Assembly (NCBI GenBank): GCA_946478975.1
Contig: CAMLEO010000187.1
Location: 1-14,173, forward strand
DNA length: 14,173 bases
Source: an uncultured Steroidobacter sp.
Lineage (GTDB): Bacteria > Pseudomonadota > Gammaproteobacteria > Steroidobacterales > Steroidobacteraceae
Reading direction: 5' to 3'
The notes beneath the pieces were generated by a model, which was not told the origin of the DNA, searched no databases, and worked only from the letters and a program-made list of their open reading frames with translations. This document shows positions 1 to 7,259 of this stretch, in pieces. Each line of letters opens with the position of its first letter. Position 1 is the stretch's first letter. The position numbers and the translations under genes are program-made.

Positions 1-1553
1 GCGAGCTCGATCATCGGCTCGGGGCGCAGCGAGCCGGCGAGATGCACGTGCAGCCGGAGACAGCGACTGCCGAGATCGTCGAACGGCATCGTCAGCAGGC
101 GCGCAAGTTATATCCAAATCGAAACGCCGGTCAGGTGGCAGTCGATGTGGTCGTCGCGGCTACGACGCTGCCGTTCGCGAAAGGCTTGGAGTACGAGACC
201 GAGCGCGTCAACCAATGCAAACAAACGGTGGAGTCGCGCGGCGCGGTGCATGCATTCTTTGCTGAGCGCGAGACTCGACGCATTCCCGGCCTGCCGGCCG
301 ATGTGAAAGCGCGGCCCATTAAATCCGCTGCGGTGATCGGCGCTGGCACGATGGGCGGCGGCATCGCGATCTGCTTCGCCAACGCCGGCATTCCTGTGAT
401 CCTGCTCGATGCCAACGAGCAGGGGCTGGCGAAAGGCATGGCAAACGTCGATCGCACGTATCAATCCATGGTCGATCGCGGACGCCTGAGCGCGGAAGAG
501 AAGTCACAACGCCTGGCGCTGATCCGCGGCTGCCTGTCTTATGACGATCTTCGCGACGCGGATGTGATCATCGAAGCCGTGTTCGAAAGCATGGATCTGA
601 AGCGCAGCATCTTCGCCATGCTGGATAAGGTTGCGAAGCCCGGCGCGGTGCTCGCGACCAATACATCCACGCTCGATATCGAGCAAATCGCCGCGGCTAC
701 CCAGCGGCCGGCCGATGTAATCGGCATGCATTTCTTCTCGCCCGCGAACGTGATGCCGCTGCTCGAAGTCGTGCGCACGAGCAAGACTGCGCCGGATGTG
801 ATTCGCACGGTGATGGATCTGGCGAAGCCGCTGCGCAAGACGCCAGTGCTGGCGAAAGTTTGTTACGGCTTCATCGGCAACCGCATGATGGAAGGCTACG
901 CGCGCGAAGCCGAGCGCATGGTGCTGGAAGGCGCGACACCGCGACAGATCGATTCGGCGCTGGAAGAGTGGGGCATGGCGATGGGCATTCTCGCTGTGTT
1001 CGACATGGCCGGCGTCGATGTCGGCGTGAACGTGCACAAGGCGAACGCCTCGCAGTTCCCGCCGGACCCGACGTACTACCAGGCGGACTTCGCGTTGTAC
1101 GACGCCGGGCGCTTGGGACAGAAGAACGGCAAAGGTTACTACCGGTACGAGCCTGGCAATCGCGCACGCATCGACGATCCCGAAGCCATAGAGATCTTGC
1201 GAACGCGTGCCCGCGAGCTGAAAGTAGGCTCACGGGCGCACACCAGGGAAGAAATCCTGGAGCGCTGCCTGTATCCGTTGTTGAATGAAGGCTTCCGGAT
1301 TCTGGGCGAGGGCGTGGCGCTGCGCGCGTCCGACATCGACGTGGTGTGGACCGCCGGTTACGGATTTCCGAGATATCGCGGCGGGCCGATGTTTTATGCC
1401 GAAACGATCGGCCTGGACGTGCTGCTCGCCGGCATGCGCAAATACCAGGACATTTTCGGTCCGATGCACTGGCAGCCGGCGCCGTTGCTGGTGGAACTGG
1501 TGGAACGTCGGCTCAGCATCGCGCAGTGGCAAGCTCAGCAGGGGGCTCGATGA
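1..1553 (+). CDS. FadB/FadJ-type multifunctional enoyl-CoA hydratase / 3-hydroxyacyl-CoA dehydrogenase, 5'-truncated by the window
   Basis: The reading frame is open from base 3 with no stop, so the gene starts upstream; an ATG at 42 is internal. About 516 residues are visible. The NAD-binding motif GAGTMGGG lies at bases 339-362. The catalytic histidine is in HFFSP (His codon 729-731), with a glutamate exactly 12 residues later (765-767), the same spacing as the His-Glu dyad of E. coli FadB. GFIGNRMM and a second C-terminal dehydrogenase domain (YGFPRYRGGP) follow. The stretch before the NAD motif (YETERVNQCKQ) is the linker that joins a crotonase domain to the dehydrogenase in FadB/FadJ. 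By family length about 200 residues, including the hydratase active site, lie outside the window, so the hydratase part is inferred. The stop overlaps the next start (ATGA). Given the operon partners, the substrate is probably a hydroxycinnamoyl-CoA and not a fatty acyl-CoA, which is inference. Confidence 0.93.
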   Translation, partial: ELDHRLGAQRAGEMHVQPETATAEIVERHRQQARKLYPNRNAGQVAVDVVVAATTLPFAKGLEYETERVNQCKQTVESRGAVHAFFAERETRRIPGLPADVKARPIKSAAVIGAGTMGGGIAICFANAGIPVILLDANEQGLAKGMANVDRTYQSMVDRGRLSAEEKSQRLALIRGCLSYDDLRDADVIIEAVFESMDLKRSIFAMLDKVAKPGAVLATNTSTLDIEQIAAATQRPADVIGMHFFSPANVMPLLEVVRTSKTAPDVIRTVMDLAKPLRKTPVLAKVCYGFIGNRMMEGYAREAERMVLEGATPRQIDSALEEWGMAMGILAVFDMAGVDVGVNVHKANASQFPPDPTYYQADFALYDAGRLGQKNGKGYYRYEPGNRARIDDPEAIEILRTRARELKVGSRAHTREEILERCLYPLLNEGFRILGEGVALRASDIDVVWTAGYGFPRYRGGPMFYAETIGLDVLLAGMRKYQDIFGPMHWQPAPLLVELVERRLSIAQWQAQQGAR

Positions 1554-2419
1554 ACCTCAACGATTTGATCGCCATCGACGTTCACACCCACGCCGAAGTG
1601 TCCTGCCGGCAGGAGCCGGACGAGGCATGGAAGCCGTTCGAAGAAGCGTCCTCGAAATATTTCAAGGCCGGCAAGCGGCCGACGATCGCTGAAACCATCG
1701 CTTACTATCGCGAGCGCAAGATCGGCCTGGTGATGTTCACCGTCGATTCGGAGTTCGAGGTCGGCGCCCGGCGCATTCCGAACGAAGAAGTGGCGGACGC
1801 GGCACGCGAGAACAGCGACATCATGATGGCGTTCGCGAGCATCGATCCTCACAAGGGCAAGATGGGCGTGCGCGAGGCGCGGCGGCTGATCAAAGACGGC
1901 GTGATCCGCGGCTTCAAGTTTCATCCGACGGTGCAGGGATTCTTCCCCAACGACCGGCTCGCGTATCAGTTGTATGAAGTGATTGCGGAAGCCAAGCTGC
2001 CGGCGATCTTTCACAGCGGCCACTCGGGCATGGGCACGGGCATGCCGGGCGGCGGCGGCCTGCGGCTGAAATATTCCAATCCGATTCATCTCGATGATGT
2101 GGCCGCGGACTTTCCGGACATGACCGTCATCATTGCGCACCCGTCATGGCCGTGGCAGGACGAGGCGCTGTCGGTCTGCCTGCACAAGCCGAATGTTTAC
2201 ATCGACCTGTCCGGCTGGTCGCCGAAATATTTTCCGCCGCAGCTGATTCATTACGCCAACACGCAGCTCAAGACCAAGATGCTGTTCGGATCGGATTATC
2301 CGCTGATCACGCCGGATCGCTGGATCAAGGACTTCAAGGAAGCCGGCTTCAAGCCCGAAGTCCACGACTTGATCCTGAAACAGAACGCGATTCGCGCCCT
2401 GAATCTCGCAGCCACTTAA
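1550..2419 (+). CDS. Amidohydrolase-2 family metal-dependent hydrolase, candidate beta-ketoacyl-CoA-cleaving enzyme of hydroxycinnamate breakdown
   Basis: A protein of 289 residues, starting at the ATG that overlaps the previous stop (ATGA). A longer open frame runs upstream inside the FadB-like gene, but residues before this start belong to that gene's shadow frame. Metal-site residues of the amidohydrolase-2 TIM-barrel family are all visible: His12 and His14 in DVHTHAE, His155 in FHSGHSG, His197 in IIAHPSW and Asp249 in GSDYPL. His125 in FKFHP is another candidate. Gly160-Gly170 forms an unusually glycine-rich loop just after barrel strand 5. No signal peptide, so cytoplasmic. Family members act as hydrolases, decarboxylases or hydratases on aromatic acids. 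The position between a hydratase/dehydrogenase and a feruloyl-CoA synthase suggests hydrolytic release of acetyl-CoA from a 3-keto-3-aryl-propionyl-CoA, as described for CouO of Rhodococcus. The family call is firm; the reaction is inferred. Confidence 0.88.
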   Translation: MNLNDLIAIDVHTHAEVSCRQEPDEAWKPFEEASSKYFKAGKRPTIAETIAYYRERKIGLVMFTVDSEFEVGARRIPNEEVADAARENSDIMMAFASIDPHKGKMGVREARRLIKDGVIRGFKFHPTVQGFFPNDRLAYQLYEVIAEAKLPAIFHSGHSGMGTGMPGGGGLRLKYSNPIHLDDVAADFPDMTVIIAHPSWPWQDEALSVCLHKPNVYIDLSGWSPKYFPPQLIHYANTQLKTKMLFGSDYPLITPDRWIKDFKEAGFKPEVHDLILKQNAIRALNLAAT

Positions 2420-2423
2420 GACT

Positions 2424-4238
2424 ATGCGCGCCGAGCCGTTGACCGCGCTGAACTGGACGCCCGATCCGTTTCGCACGAATGTCAAGCGTCGTGGCGATGG
2501 CAGCCTGCTGCTCGAGCCGGTTGGTGAGCTGCCGAAGTTTCCGGAGCGGTTGATCGATTCGCTCGAACATTGGGCACAGCTCGCGCCTGAACGTGTGCTC
2601 GTCGCGCGTCGCCAGGCGAATGGCGAGTGGCGGAATGTTACTTATCAGGAAATGTTCGCGCGCGTTCGGCGCATCGCCGCGGGGCTGCTGACGCGAAATC
2701 TGTCTGCCGATCGGCCGATTGCGATTTTGTCCGGCAACAGCATCGAGCATCTGACGCTGGGGTTTGCGGCGATGTGGGCGGGGATTCCGTATTGCCCGGT
2801 GTCGCCGTCGTACTCGCAGGCGTCTGCGGATCTGCAAAAGCTGCGATATGTGTTGAGCCTGCTCACACCTGGGTTGGTGGTGGCGTTCGATACGGCCTCG
2901 TTCGAGCGCGCGCTGAGTCTGGATATGTTGAGCGCGACGGAGATCGTCGGCGATCGTGACGTTGGCGGTCGTTTGGCTACGCGGCTCGATGAACTGGAGA
3001 TGGAGCCCACGCCGGCGCTCGATGCAGCTCATGAGCGTACGAACGCGGAGACGATTGCGCGATTCCTGTTGACGTCGGGCTCGACGGGGCAGCCCAAAGC
3101 AGTCATCACTTGCAATCGCATGCTTTGTAGCAACGCGGAGATGCTGCGGCAGGTGCTGCCGTTCCTCGCGGATGAGCCGCCGGTGCTGGTCGACTGGCTG
3201 CCTTGGAATCATACCTTCGGCGGCAGTCACAATATTGGTTTGGTGTTGTACAACGGCGGCTCGTTGTATATCGATGATGGCCGGCCGACGCCTTCGGGCA
3301 TCGCTGAAACATTGCGCAACCTGCGCGAGATCTCGCCGACCGTGTACTTCAATGTTCCCAAAGGCTTCGAGATGCTGGCGCATCACCTGAATGCGGACGC
3401 GCAGCTGCGTGGGAATTTTTATCGGCGGCTGCGTGCTTATTTCTTCGCCGGCGCGTCGCTGGCTCAGCATACGTGGGACGCGCTCGATGAAGCTTCGCTC
3501 AAGGCGGCCGGCATGCGGGTGCCGATGCTGGCCGGGTTGGGTTGCACGGAGACCGGCCCGTCTGTGACATTCACCACGCCTTCGGCTGCGCGCAGCGGCG
3601 TCATCGGTCTGCCGGCGAAAGGCAACCTGGTGAAGCTGACGCCTGTTGAAGAGAAGTTAGAAATTCGCGTGCGTGGGCCGGCGGTTACTCCTGGATATTG
3701 GCGTCAGGCGGAACTCACCAAAGCGTCGTTCGACGAAGAAGGTTTCTATCGCCTGGGCGATGCCGTGCGCTTGATCGATCCCACCGACCCGACGCGCGGC
3801 CTGATGTTTGATGGACGCATCGGCGAGGACTTCAAACTCTCCAACGGCACTTGGGTCAGCGTCGGCCCGCTGCGCGCCGAGCTGATCGCAGCGTTGTCGC
3901 CGCTTGCGCAGGACGTCGTGCTCGCCGGATTGAATGAAGATTGGGTCGCCGCGCTGATCATCCCGGACCTGCGGTCGTGCGGACATTTGCTCGGGCTTGC
4001 CGAGGTGCCTGCCTACGGTGCGCTCGTGCGGAATGCGGAAATCTTGAAACTGGCGCGAGAGAAACTGCGAGCCCACGCCAAGCTCAATCCCGCAAGCACC
4101 CGCTGCGTCTGCCGGGCCGCCCTGCTGCCCAGCGCCCCATCCCTGGACCAGGGCGAGATCACCGATAAGGGCTCCATCAACCAGCGAGCGGCGCTCAACC
4201 ACCGCGCGCAGCTGGTCGCCGCAATGTATGCCCCATAG
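2424..4238 (+). CDS. fcs: Feruloyl-CoA synthase (ATP-dependent, AMP-forming)
   Basis: A 604-residue cytoplasmic member of the ANL adenylating superfamily, the usual length for feruloyl-CoA synthases. It activates ferulate or related hydroxycinnamates to the CoA thioester through an acyl-adenylate. Motifs seen: the P-loop-like TSGSTGQPK at residues 217-225, FFAGAS around 340-345, LGCTETGP at 372-379, RLGD ending at Asp446, then GRIGEDFKLSNGTWVSVGP, which is typical of this subfamily and carries the hinge region. Near the C-terminus ITDKGSINQR supplies the probable catalytic lysine of the mobile domain. The start lies 4 bases after the amidohydrolase stop, with only a weak ribosome site, which fits translational coupling. 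It is the last gene of the operon before a convergent gene. Benzoate- or coumarate-preferring synthetases are the main alternative, but the C-terminal signatures favour the feruloyl-CoA synthase group. Confidence 0.93.
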   Translation: MRAEPLTALNWTPDPFRTNVKRRGDGSLLLEPVGELPKFPERLIDSLEHWAQLAPERVLVARRQANGEWRNVTYQEMFARVRRIAAGLLTRNLSADRPIAILSGNSIEHLTLGFAAMWAGIPYCPVSPSYSQASADLQKLRYVLSLLTPGLVVAFDTASFERALSLDMLSATEIVGDRDVGGRLATRLDELEMEPTPALDAAHERTNAETIARFLLTSGSTGQPKAVITCNRMLCSNAEMLRQVLPFLADEPPVLVDWLPWNHTFGGSHNIGLVLYNGGSLYIDDGRPTPSGIAETLRNLREISPTVYFNVPKGFEMLAHHLNADAQLRGNFYRRLRAYFFAGASLAQHTWDALDEASLKAAGMRVPMLAGLGCTETGPSVTFTTPSAARSGVIGLPAKGNLVKLTPVEEKLEIRVRGPAVTPGYWRQAELTKASFDEEGFYRLGDAVRLIDPTDPTRGLMFDGRIGEDFKLSNGTWVSVGPLRAELIAALSPLAQDVVLAGLNEDWVAALIIPDLRSCGHLLGLAEVPAYGALVRNAEILKLAREKLRAHAKLNPASTRCVCRAALLPSAPSLDQGEITDKGSINQRAALNHRAQLVAAMYAP

Positions 4239-4244
4239 CCGCCA

Positions 4245-4259
4245 GATCACGTGGTGATC
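4245..4259. repeat. Short inverted repeat between convergent genes
   Basis: GATCAC at 4245-4250 and GTGATC at 4254-4259 are perfect inverse complements separated by GTG. The repeat sits 6 bases after the feruloyl-CoA synthase stop and about 40 bases from the stop of the convergent gene. It could act as a bidirectional terminator, but the stem is only 6 pairs and no T-run follows on either strand, so this is weakly supported. Confidence 0.3.
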
Positions 4260-4301
4260 ATCGACCCGTAGCTTTCATCCTTGACTCGCGTTCTGTGTCG
4301 C

Positions 4302-5312
4302 TCAGTTTTGAAAGGACGATCCATCGAGTGCTACGAAGCGATCGAGCTCGCTGAACATCCCGCGTGCCAGCGCATCCTTGTATTGCTCGGCAAGGGCATC
4401 AGCGGCTGCGTATTGCTGCGGGCTGAGCATTTCCTCCGCAACGTTGCGGAATGAGCGCTCCGGAGTACACGTGGTCGTGGGATCGCATGCCGACCAAAGG
4501 TTCTTGGCGTTACGACCGGTGCAGTCGTAGCCGAGATCACAAGCCGCCAGCGCAAGCGCGAAGCCATAGGTCGGATCTTTGGACATATCTGCATTGGCCA
4601 GCCGAGTACCCAGGGTAAAAAGCGCTTCCGGATCGCGCGACCTCACAACTTCGCGAGCCGTGGCCCGCAGTTGCGACGCCCTTTCCGCCTTCTCGGCAGC
4701 GGATTTCGCGGCAGTCATGTTGCTTCCCTGCTCGATTACTATTGCAGCTTTGGCTTTTGGAGAGTTCAAGTCCCGGGCCAGATCTTCCCAGTAGCTGGCC
4801 AGCATCTTGCCGCCGCTTCGCTGCTCCCAATCCGCAAATGCAGGGTCGGTGGCGAGCGCCTGGCAGCGCCGGAACGTTGCTGAGAACGCCGCACTCTGCT
4901 CCCGCGTGGTGAACTGGCTGGTGACCAACGCCTGGTAATCCTGTTCAGTGCCGCCTTTGCGAAGGCTCGTGATCACCAAGCCGCATTTCTTCATGGCATC
5001 TGCAACATGCCATGCCGCATCGGCATCGCCGTTATCCGCCGCAGCGCTGGCCTCACTTACGAACTGCGCAAGGTTCTCTGATTGTTCGAATCGCTGCGTC
5101 CAACTCGTGGCCGACCCGTCGACAGCTGCGGCAGACGAACCTTCCGCACCTCGCCTCTTCGCCTCTGGAGAGGCGCTCGGCGCCGTACCATTCTGGCTCT
5201 TTATCGCCGAAGACTTCTGTGGCTCGGGCGAGCCGATCTGCATGAGTGCGGCTGTGAGCGCCGCGATGAGCGCCACGCCTGCTGCACACATGACCATCGT
5301 CTTTGTCTTCAT
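4302..5312 (-). CDS. Membrane-anchored or exported protein of unknown function with six periplasmic cysteines
   Basis: A 336-residue protein I do not recognise. The N-terminus has Lys2 and Lys4 followed by one hydrophobic segment (about residues 7-27), either a signal anchor or an uncleaved/late-cleaved signal peptide; the Cys in MVMCAAG has no proper lipobox. A Ser/Ala/Gly-rich, probably disordered linker covers about residues 30-75. The rest is alanine-rich and helical, with a Sel1-like look (NGDADAAWHVADAMKKCG). Six cysteines follow the membrane segment, four of them close together near the C-terminus (AACD, YDCT, SACD, TTCT), suggesting disulfides in the periplasm. The first ATG (5310-5312) was taken; Met6 or Met8 are possible starts and the ribosome site is weak. 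It lies 77 bases downstream of another exported unknown on the same strand, with a hairpin between them. Function unknown. Confidence 0.75.
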   Translation of the reverse strand: MKTKTMVMCAAGVALIAALTAALMQIGSPEPQKSSAIKSQNGTAPSASPEAKRRGAEGSSAAAVDGSATSWTQRFEQSENLAQFVSEASAAADNGDADAAWHVADAMKKCGLVITSLRKGGTEQDYQALVTSQFTTREQSAAFSATFRRCQALATDPAFADWEQRSGGKMLASYWEDLARDLNSPKAKAAIVIEQGSNMTAAKSAAEKAERASQLRATAREVVRSRDPEALFTLGTRLANADMSKDPTYGFALALAACDLGYDCTGRNAKNLWSACDPTTTCTPERSFRNVAEEMLSPQQYAAADALAEQYKDALARGMFSELDRFVALDGSSFQN

Positions 5313-5350
5313 AGCCCAAGTGATCTCATATTCTTCGTTTCTCTCGTGGC

Positions 5351-5380
5351 GCGGGACGAGCCAGCAACGGCTCGCCCCGC
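5351..5380 (-). terminator. Strong hairpin after the upstream minus-strand gene, terminator-like but without a U-run
   Basis: Bases 5351-5362 and 5369-5380 form a 12-pair stem with a 6-base loop. The only imperfection becomes a G-U pair in RNA made from the minus strand, so that RNA folds better than the plus-strand one. It begins 9 bases past the stop of the 5390-6373 gene and ends 38 bases before the start of the 4302-5312 gene. No run of T follows on the minus strand, so it may be a factor-dependent or partial terminator, or an mRNA-processing/stability element. Confidence 0.45.
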
Positions 5381-5389
5381 CTCGACGAG

Positions 5390-6373
5390 TTACTCCATGA
5401 ACAACAATAGTTTGTCGCCGCCAAAAGGCGATTGAACGATTTGCGTGATGAAGACTACGCCTTGCCGATCGATTCGGGATCCCGGAACGTTGTACTCGAC
5501 GGGCACAGCAAGAAATGTGAACACGTCTCCGCCGCTTCCACTAGTCGAGTATTCGACGGCCGAGGCATTCGACTCGTTGGTATCGGGGTTCGGATCCGAC
5601 GGTTTGCGTCCGTTTTGATCGCGCAGAGAACCTTCCACTTTTTCCCATGCGGCCGTGGACGCAAAGCTTACGAATTTGAACTTCTCGGTGTATCCGTTGG
5701 CGTATTGAACAGTGATGGAGTCTCCCACGTAGATCCAGTAGCTCTGGCCTGTTTGGGCATTGTTGAATCGCACTCGAACGAATTGGCCCTGATTCAAGAT
5801 ACCGTGCCAGAACTCGGTGTCGATCTGCCCGGGAACGGTTGGCGTGAGTTGAGTCTGGAGGTACTGTGTCAGGAGCTCAGGTGGATCTGTGTGGTTCAGG
5901 GTGGATGGGATGTTGATCGGCGGCAACTTTGCCGATCGCGCGGTCAGATAGTTGTCGAACTCGCGCAGCGAGACGTCATTCGGCGTATGCAAGCCCTGCG
6001 TGGTAACTACACCATCGTCCAGGCGCGAGAACTCAAACGATCCTGTGAGAGGGTAGGTTGTGCTGATGACGACTGCCACGCTGCAGTTGGGGTAGTAATA
6101 TTCCACCGGCTCGCCGATTGGACTCCACCATGACCATACACAGGGCCGCATCTTCTTCCCTGCAGGGAACCCCGGCGGCGTGACGTTTTTGTATTGATTG
6201 AAGTAGTTGTTCGCTACCGACTGCATTTGTGACCACGTGGTGCAATTCGGGCACGACAATGTGACCGAGGGGGCTGCATCCTCCGTCTGTGCCCACGCCG
6301 AACCAGTGCATACCACTGTCCATAGCAACATCGCCAGCGCGCGATAGGATATATTCCGAGCATCACCCTTCAT
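5390..6373 (-). CDS. Exported protein of unknown function with an N-terminal cysteine cluster
   Basis: A 327-residue protein of no family I recognise. A Sec signal peptide is clear: a hydrophobic core around residues 12-24 ends in SAWA, with likely cleavage after Ala28, so the mature protein is periplasmic or secreted. Four cysteines all lie in the first third (Cys41, Cys44 in a CPNC pair, Cys78, Cys97), room for two disulfides. The middle is rich in aromatic and beta-forming residues (EYYYPNC, QSYWIYVGDSI), and the C-terminal part has a Ser/Asn/Asp-rich insertion (about 250-275) before a final beta-rich segment. The start is fixed by a good ribosome site 5 bases upstream. It is divergent from the M23 peptidase gene and upstream of the second exported unknown, possibly a two-gene operon. 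CPNC resembles a CxxC redox or metal site, but no thioredoxin fold is evident. Confidence 0.75.
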   Translation of the reverse strand: MKGDARNISYRALAMLLWTVVCTGSAWAQTEDAAPSVTLSCPNCTTWSQMQSVANNYFNQYKNVTPPGFPAGKKMRPCVWSWWSPIGEPVEYYYPNCSVAVVISTTYPLTGSFEFSRLDDGVVTTQGLHTPNDVSLREFDNYLTARSAKLPPINIPSTLNHTDPPELLTQYLQTQLTPTVPGQIDTEFWHGILNQGQFVRVRFNNAQTGQSYWIYVGDSITVQYANGYTEKFKFVSFASTAAWEKVEGSLRDQNGRKPSDPNPDTNESNASAVEYSTSGSGGDVFTFLAVPVEYNVPGSRIDRQGVVFITQIVQSPFGGDKLLLFME

Positions 6374-6378
6374 TTCCG

Positions 6379-6384
6379 CTCCTT
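6379..6384 (-). promoter_or_regulatory. Ribosome binding site AAGGAG for the 5390-6373 gene
   Basis: The minus strand reads AAGGAG followed by 5 bases and the ATG at 6373-6371. This is a near-ideal Shine-Dalgarno sequence and settles the start. Confidence 0.75.
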
Positions 6385-6519
6385 GGTAGTTAGTTTGAAA
6401 CTGCGGTTCCCTCCCTCAATGTATGAGCGACATCTCGCGCTGAATTCCCTCACCAGCCCGACGGTTTTCGGACGAGCCGAAGGGTGTTCAAATCCGGGTT
6501 GCTTGGTACGCTCACGCGC

Positions 6520-7161
6520 ATGATCAAGCCGATTCGCCTCCTGCTTCTCTCCTGTCTCCTGACTGCCGCTGCCACTGCCGACGAATTGGCAGTCACGCCG
6601 AGCGAGGGCATATATCGCTTGCCTTATGACGACGCGACCGACGTGAAGGTCTTCGATGACTTCACGTCCCACCGCCCGCAAGGGCGCATTGATTTCTTCG
6701 CGGTCAACGGTAGCAAGCCGTACCGTGTGGTGGCTGCGGCGGCGGGGCGGGTGGTGGCGATTCAGGACGCGTATGGCGAGCAGCAGAGCGGGCGAGCGGC
6801 GGCGGATTGTCACAACAATTACGTCTGGATCGCTCATCCAAACGGCGAGTGGAGCAACTACTCGCACCTGGCGCGGGGCTCGGTGACGGGCCTGGCCAAA
6901 CTGAAGGTGGGGAGCGAGGTGCAGGCTGGGACGTTGCTGGGATACGAGGCCGCAGTGGGCTGCGCGATGCTCGAGCACGTGCATTTCGAGGTGGCGGTCC
7001 CGAACCCGCAAAATCCCATCGACAGTGGCGGATTCCTGCTCGACAACGACGGAGGCCGCCGGGAGCACAAGCCGCGCTTCTGTCACATCGCGGGTGAAAC
7101 CGTGGTGAAGGGCGAGACTTATCGCGCTCGACCCTGCGAGGAATCCGCGTCAAAACCCTGA
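6520..7161 (+). CDS. Exported M23-family (LytM-like) metallopeptidase
   Basis: A 213-residue protein from the ATG at 6520. A GTG at 6484 would add 12 residues, but the ATG gives a normal signal peptide: basic MIKPIR, a leucine-rich core, and cleavage after ATA (about residue 20). LLSC at 9-12 is a poor, too-early lipobox. The M23 hallmarks are NYSHL (His116) and HVHFEV (His153, His155), with the G-x-V-x-x-G-x-x-L-G strand between them. The first zinc-ligand region is SHRPQGRIDFF, where the His and Asp are separated by six residues (His51, Asp58) instead of the usual three. Cys97 and Cys148 may form a disulfide. M23 enzymes cut peptide cross-links in peptidoglycan, or act as degenerate activators of amidases. 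It appears to be a single-gene unit, divergent from the unknown exported gene and about 100 bases before the transporter. Confidence 0.82.
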   Translation: MIKPIRLLLLSCLLTAAATADELAVTPSEGIYRLPYDDATDVKVFDDFTSHRPQGRIDFFAVNGSKPYRVVAAAAGRVVAIQDAYGEQQSGRAAADCHNNYVWIAHPNGEWSNYSHLARGSVTGLAKLKVGSEVQAGTLLGYEAAVGCAMLEHVHFEVAVPNPQNPIDSGGFLLDNDGGRREHKPRFCHIAGETVVKGETYRARPCEESASKP

Positions 7162-7187
7162 CGCCGAGCCTTCGCGCAATCTTAAGG

Positions 7188-7216
7188 TGCACCTCGCCAC
7201 CGGCGTTGGCTATACT
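7188..7216 (+). promoter_or_regulatory. Possible sigma-70 promoter for the transporter gene
   Basis: TATACT at 7211-7216 matches five of six bases of a -10 box. The best -35 candidate at 17-base spacing is TGCACC at 7188-7193, matching only three of six. Transcription would start near 7223, giving a leader of roughly 37 bases before the ATG at 7260. The -10 is good and the -35 is weak, so an activator may be needed. Confidence 0.4.
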
Positions 7217-7249
7217 CAGACAATTGCCCGCCGTCCCGGTGGGTCGAAC

Positions 7250-7254
7250 AGGAG
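7250..7254 (+). promoter_or_regulatory. Ribosome binding site AGGAG that fixes the transporter start
   Basis: AGGAG lies 5 bases before the ATG at 7260. It decides for this ATG over an in-frame TTG at 7206, which overlaps the likely promoter. Confidence 0.7.
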
Positions 7255-7259
7255 TGTGC

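Noticed and set aside
9..41. Possibility that the first gene begins at the ATG at 42
   Set aside because: The frame is open to the window edge, and the protein would lack the first half of the FadB-type linker, so the gene is simply truncated by the window.
1346..1549. Upstream in-frame extension of the amidohydrolase
   Set aside because: It lies wholly inside the FadB-like gene and its translation is Arg/Ala-rich shadow. The family starts just before the HxH motif, as at 1550.
2349..3470. A 373-codon minus-strand frame opposite the feruloyl-CoA synthase
   Set aside because: Arg/Gln/His-rich translation with no domain; the adenylation motifs on the plus strand explain this region.
6484..6519. 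GTG start for the M23 peptidase and a small inverted repeat (TTCGG/CCGAA, 6467-6481) next to it
   Set aside because: The ATG at 6520 gives a normal signal peptide. The repeat has only five pairs and is likely to be chance.
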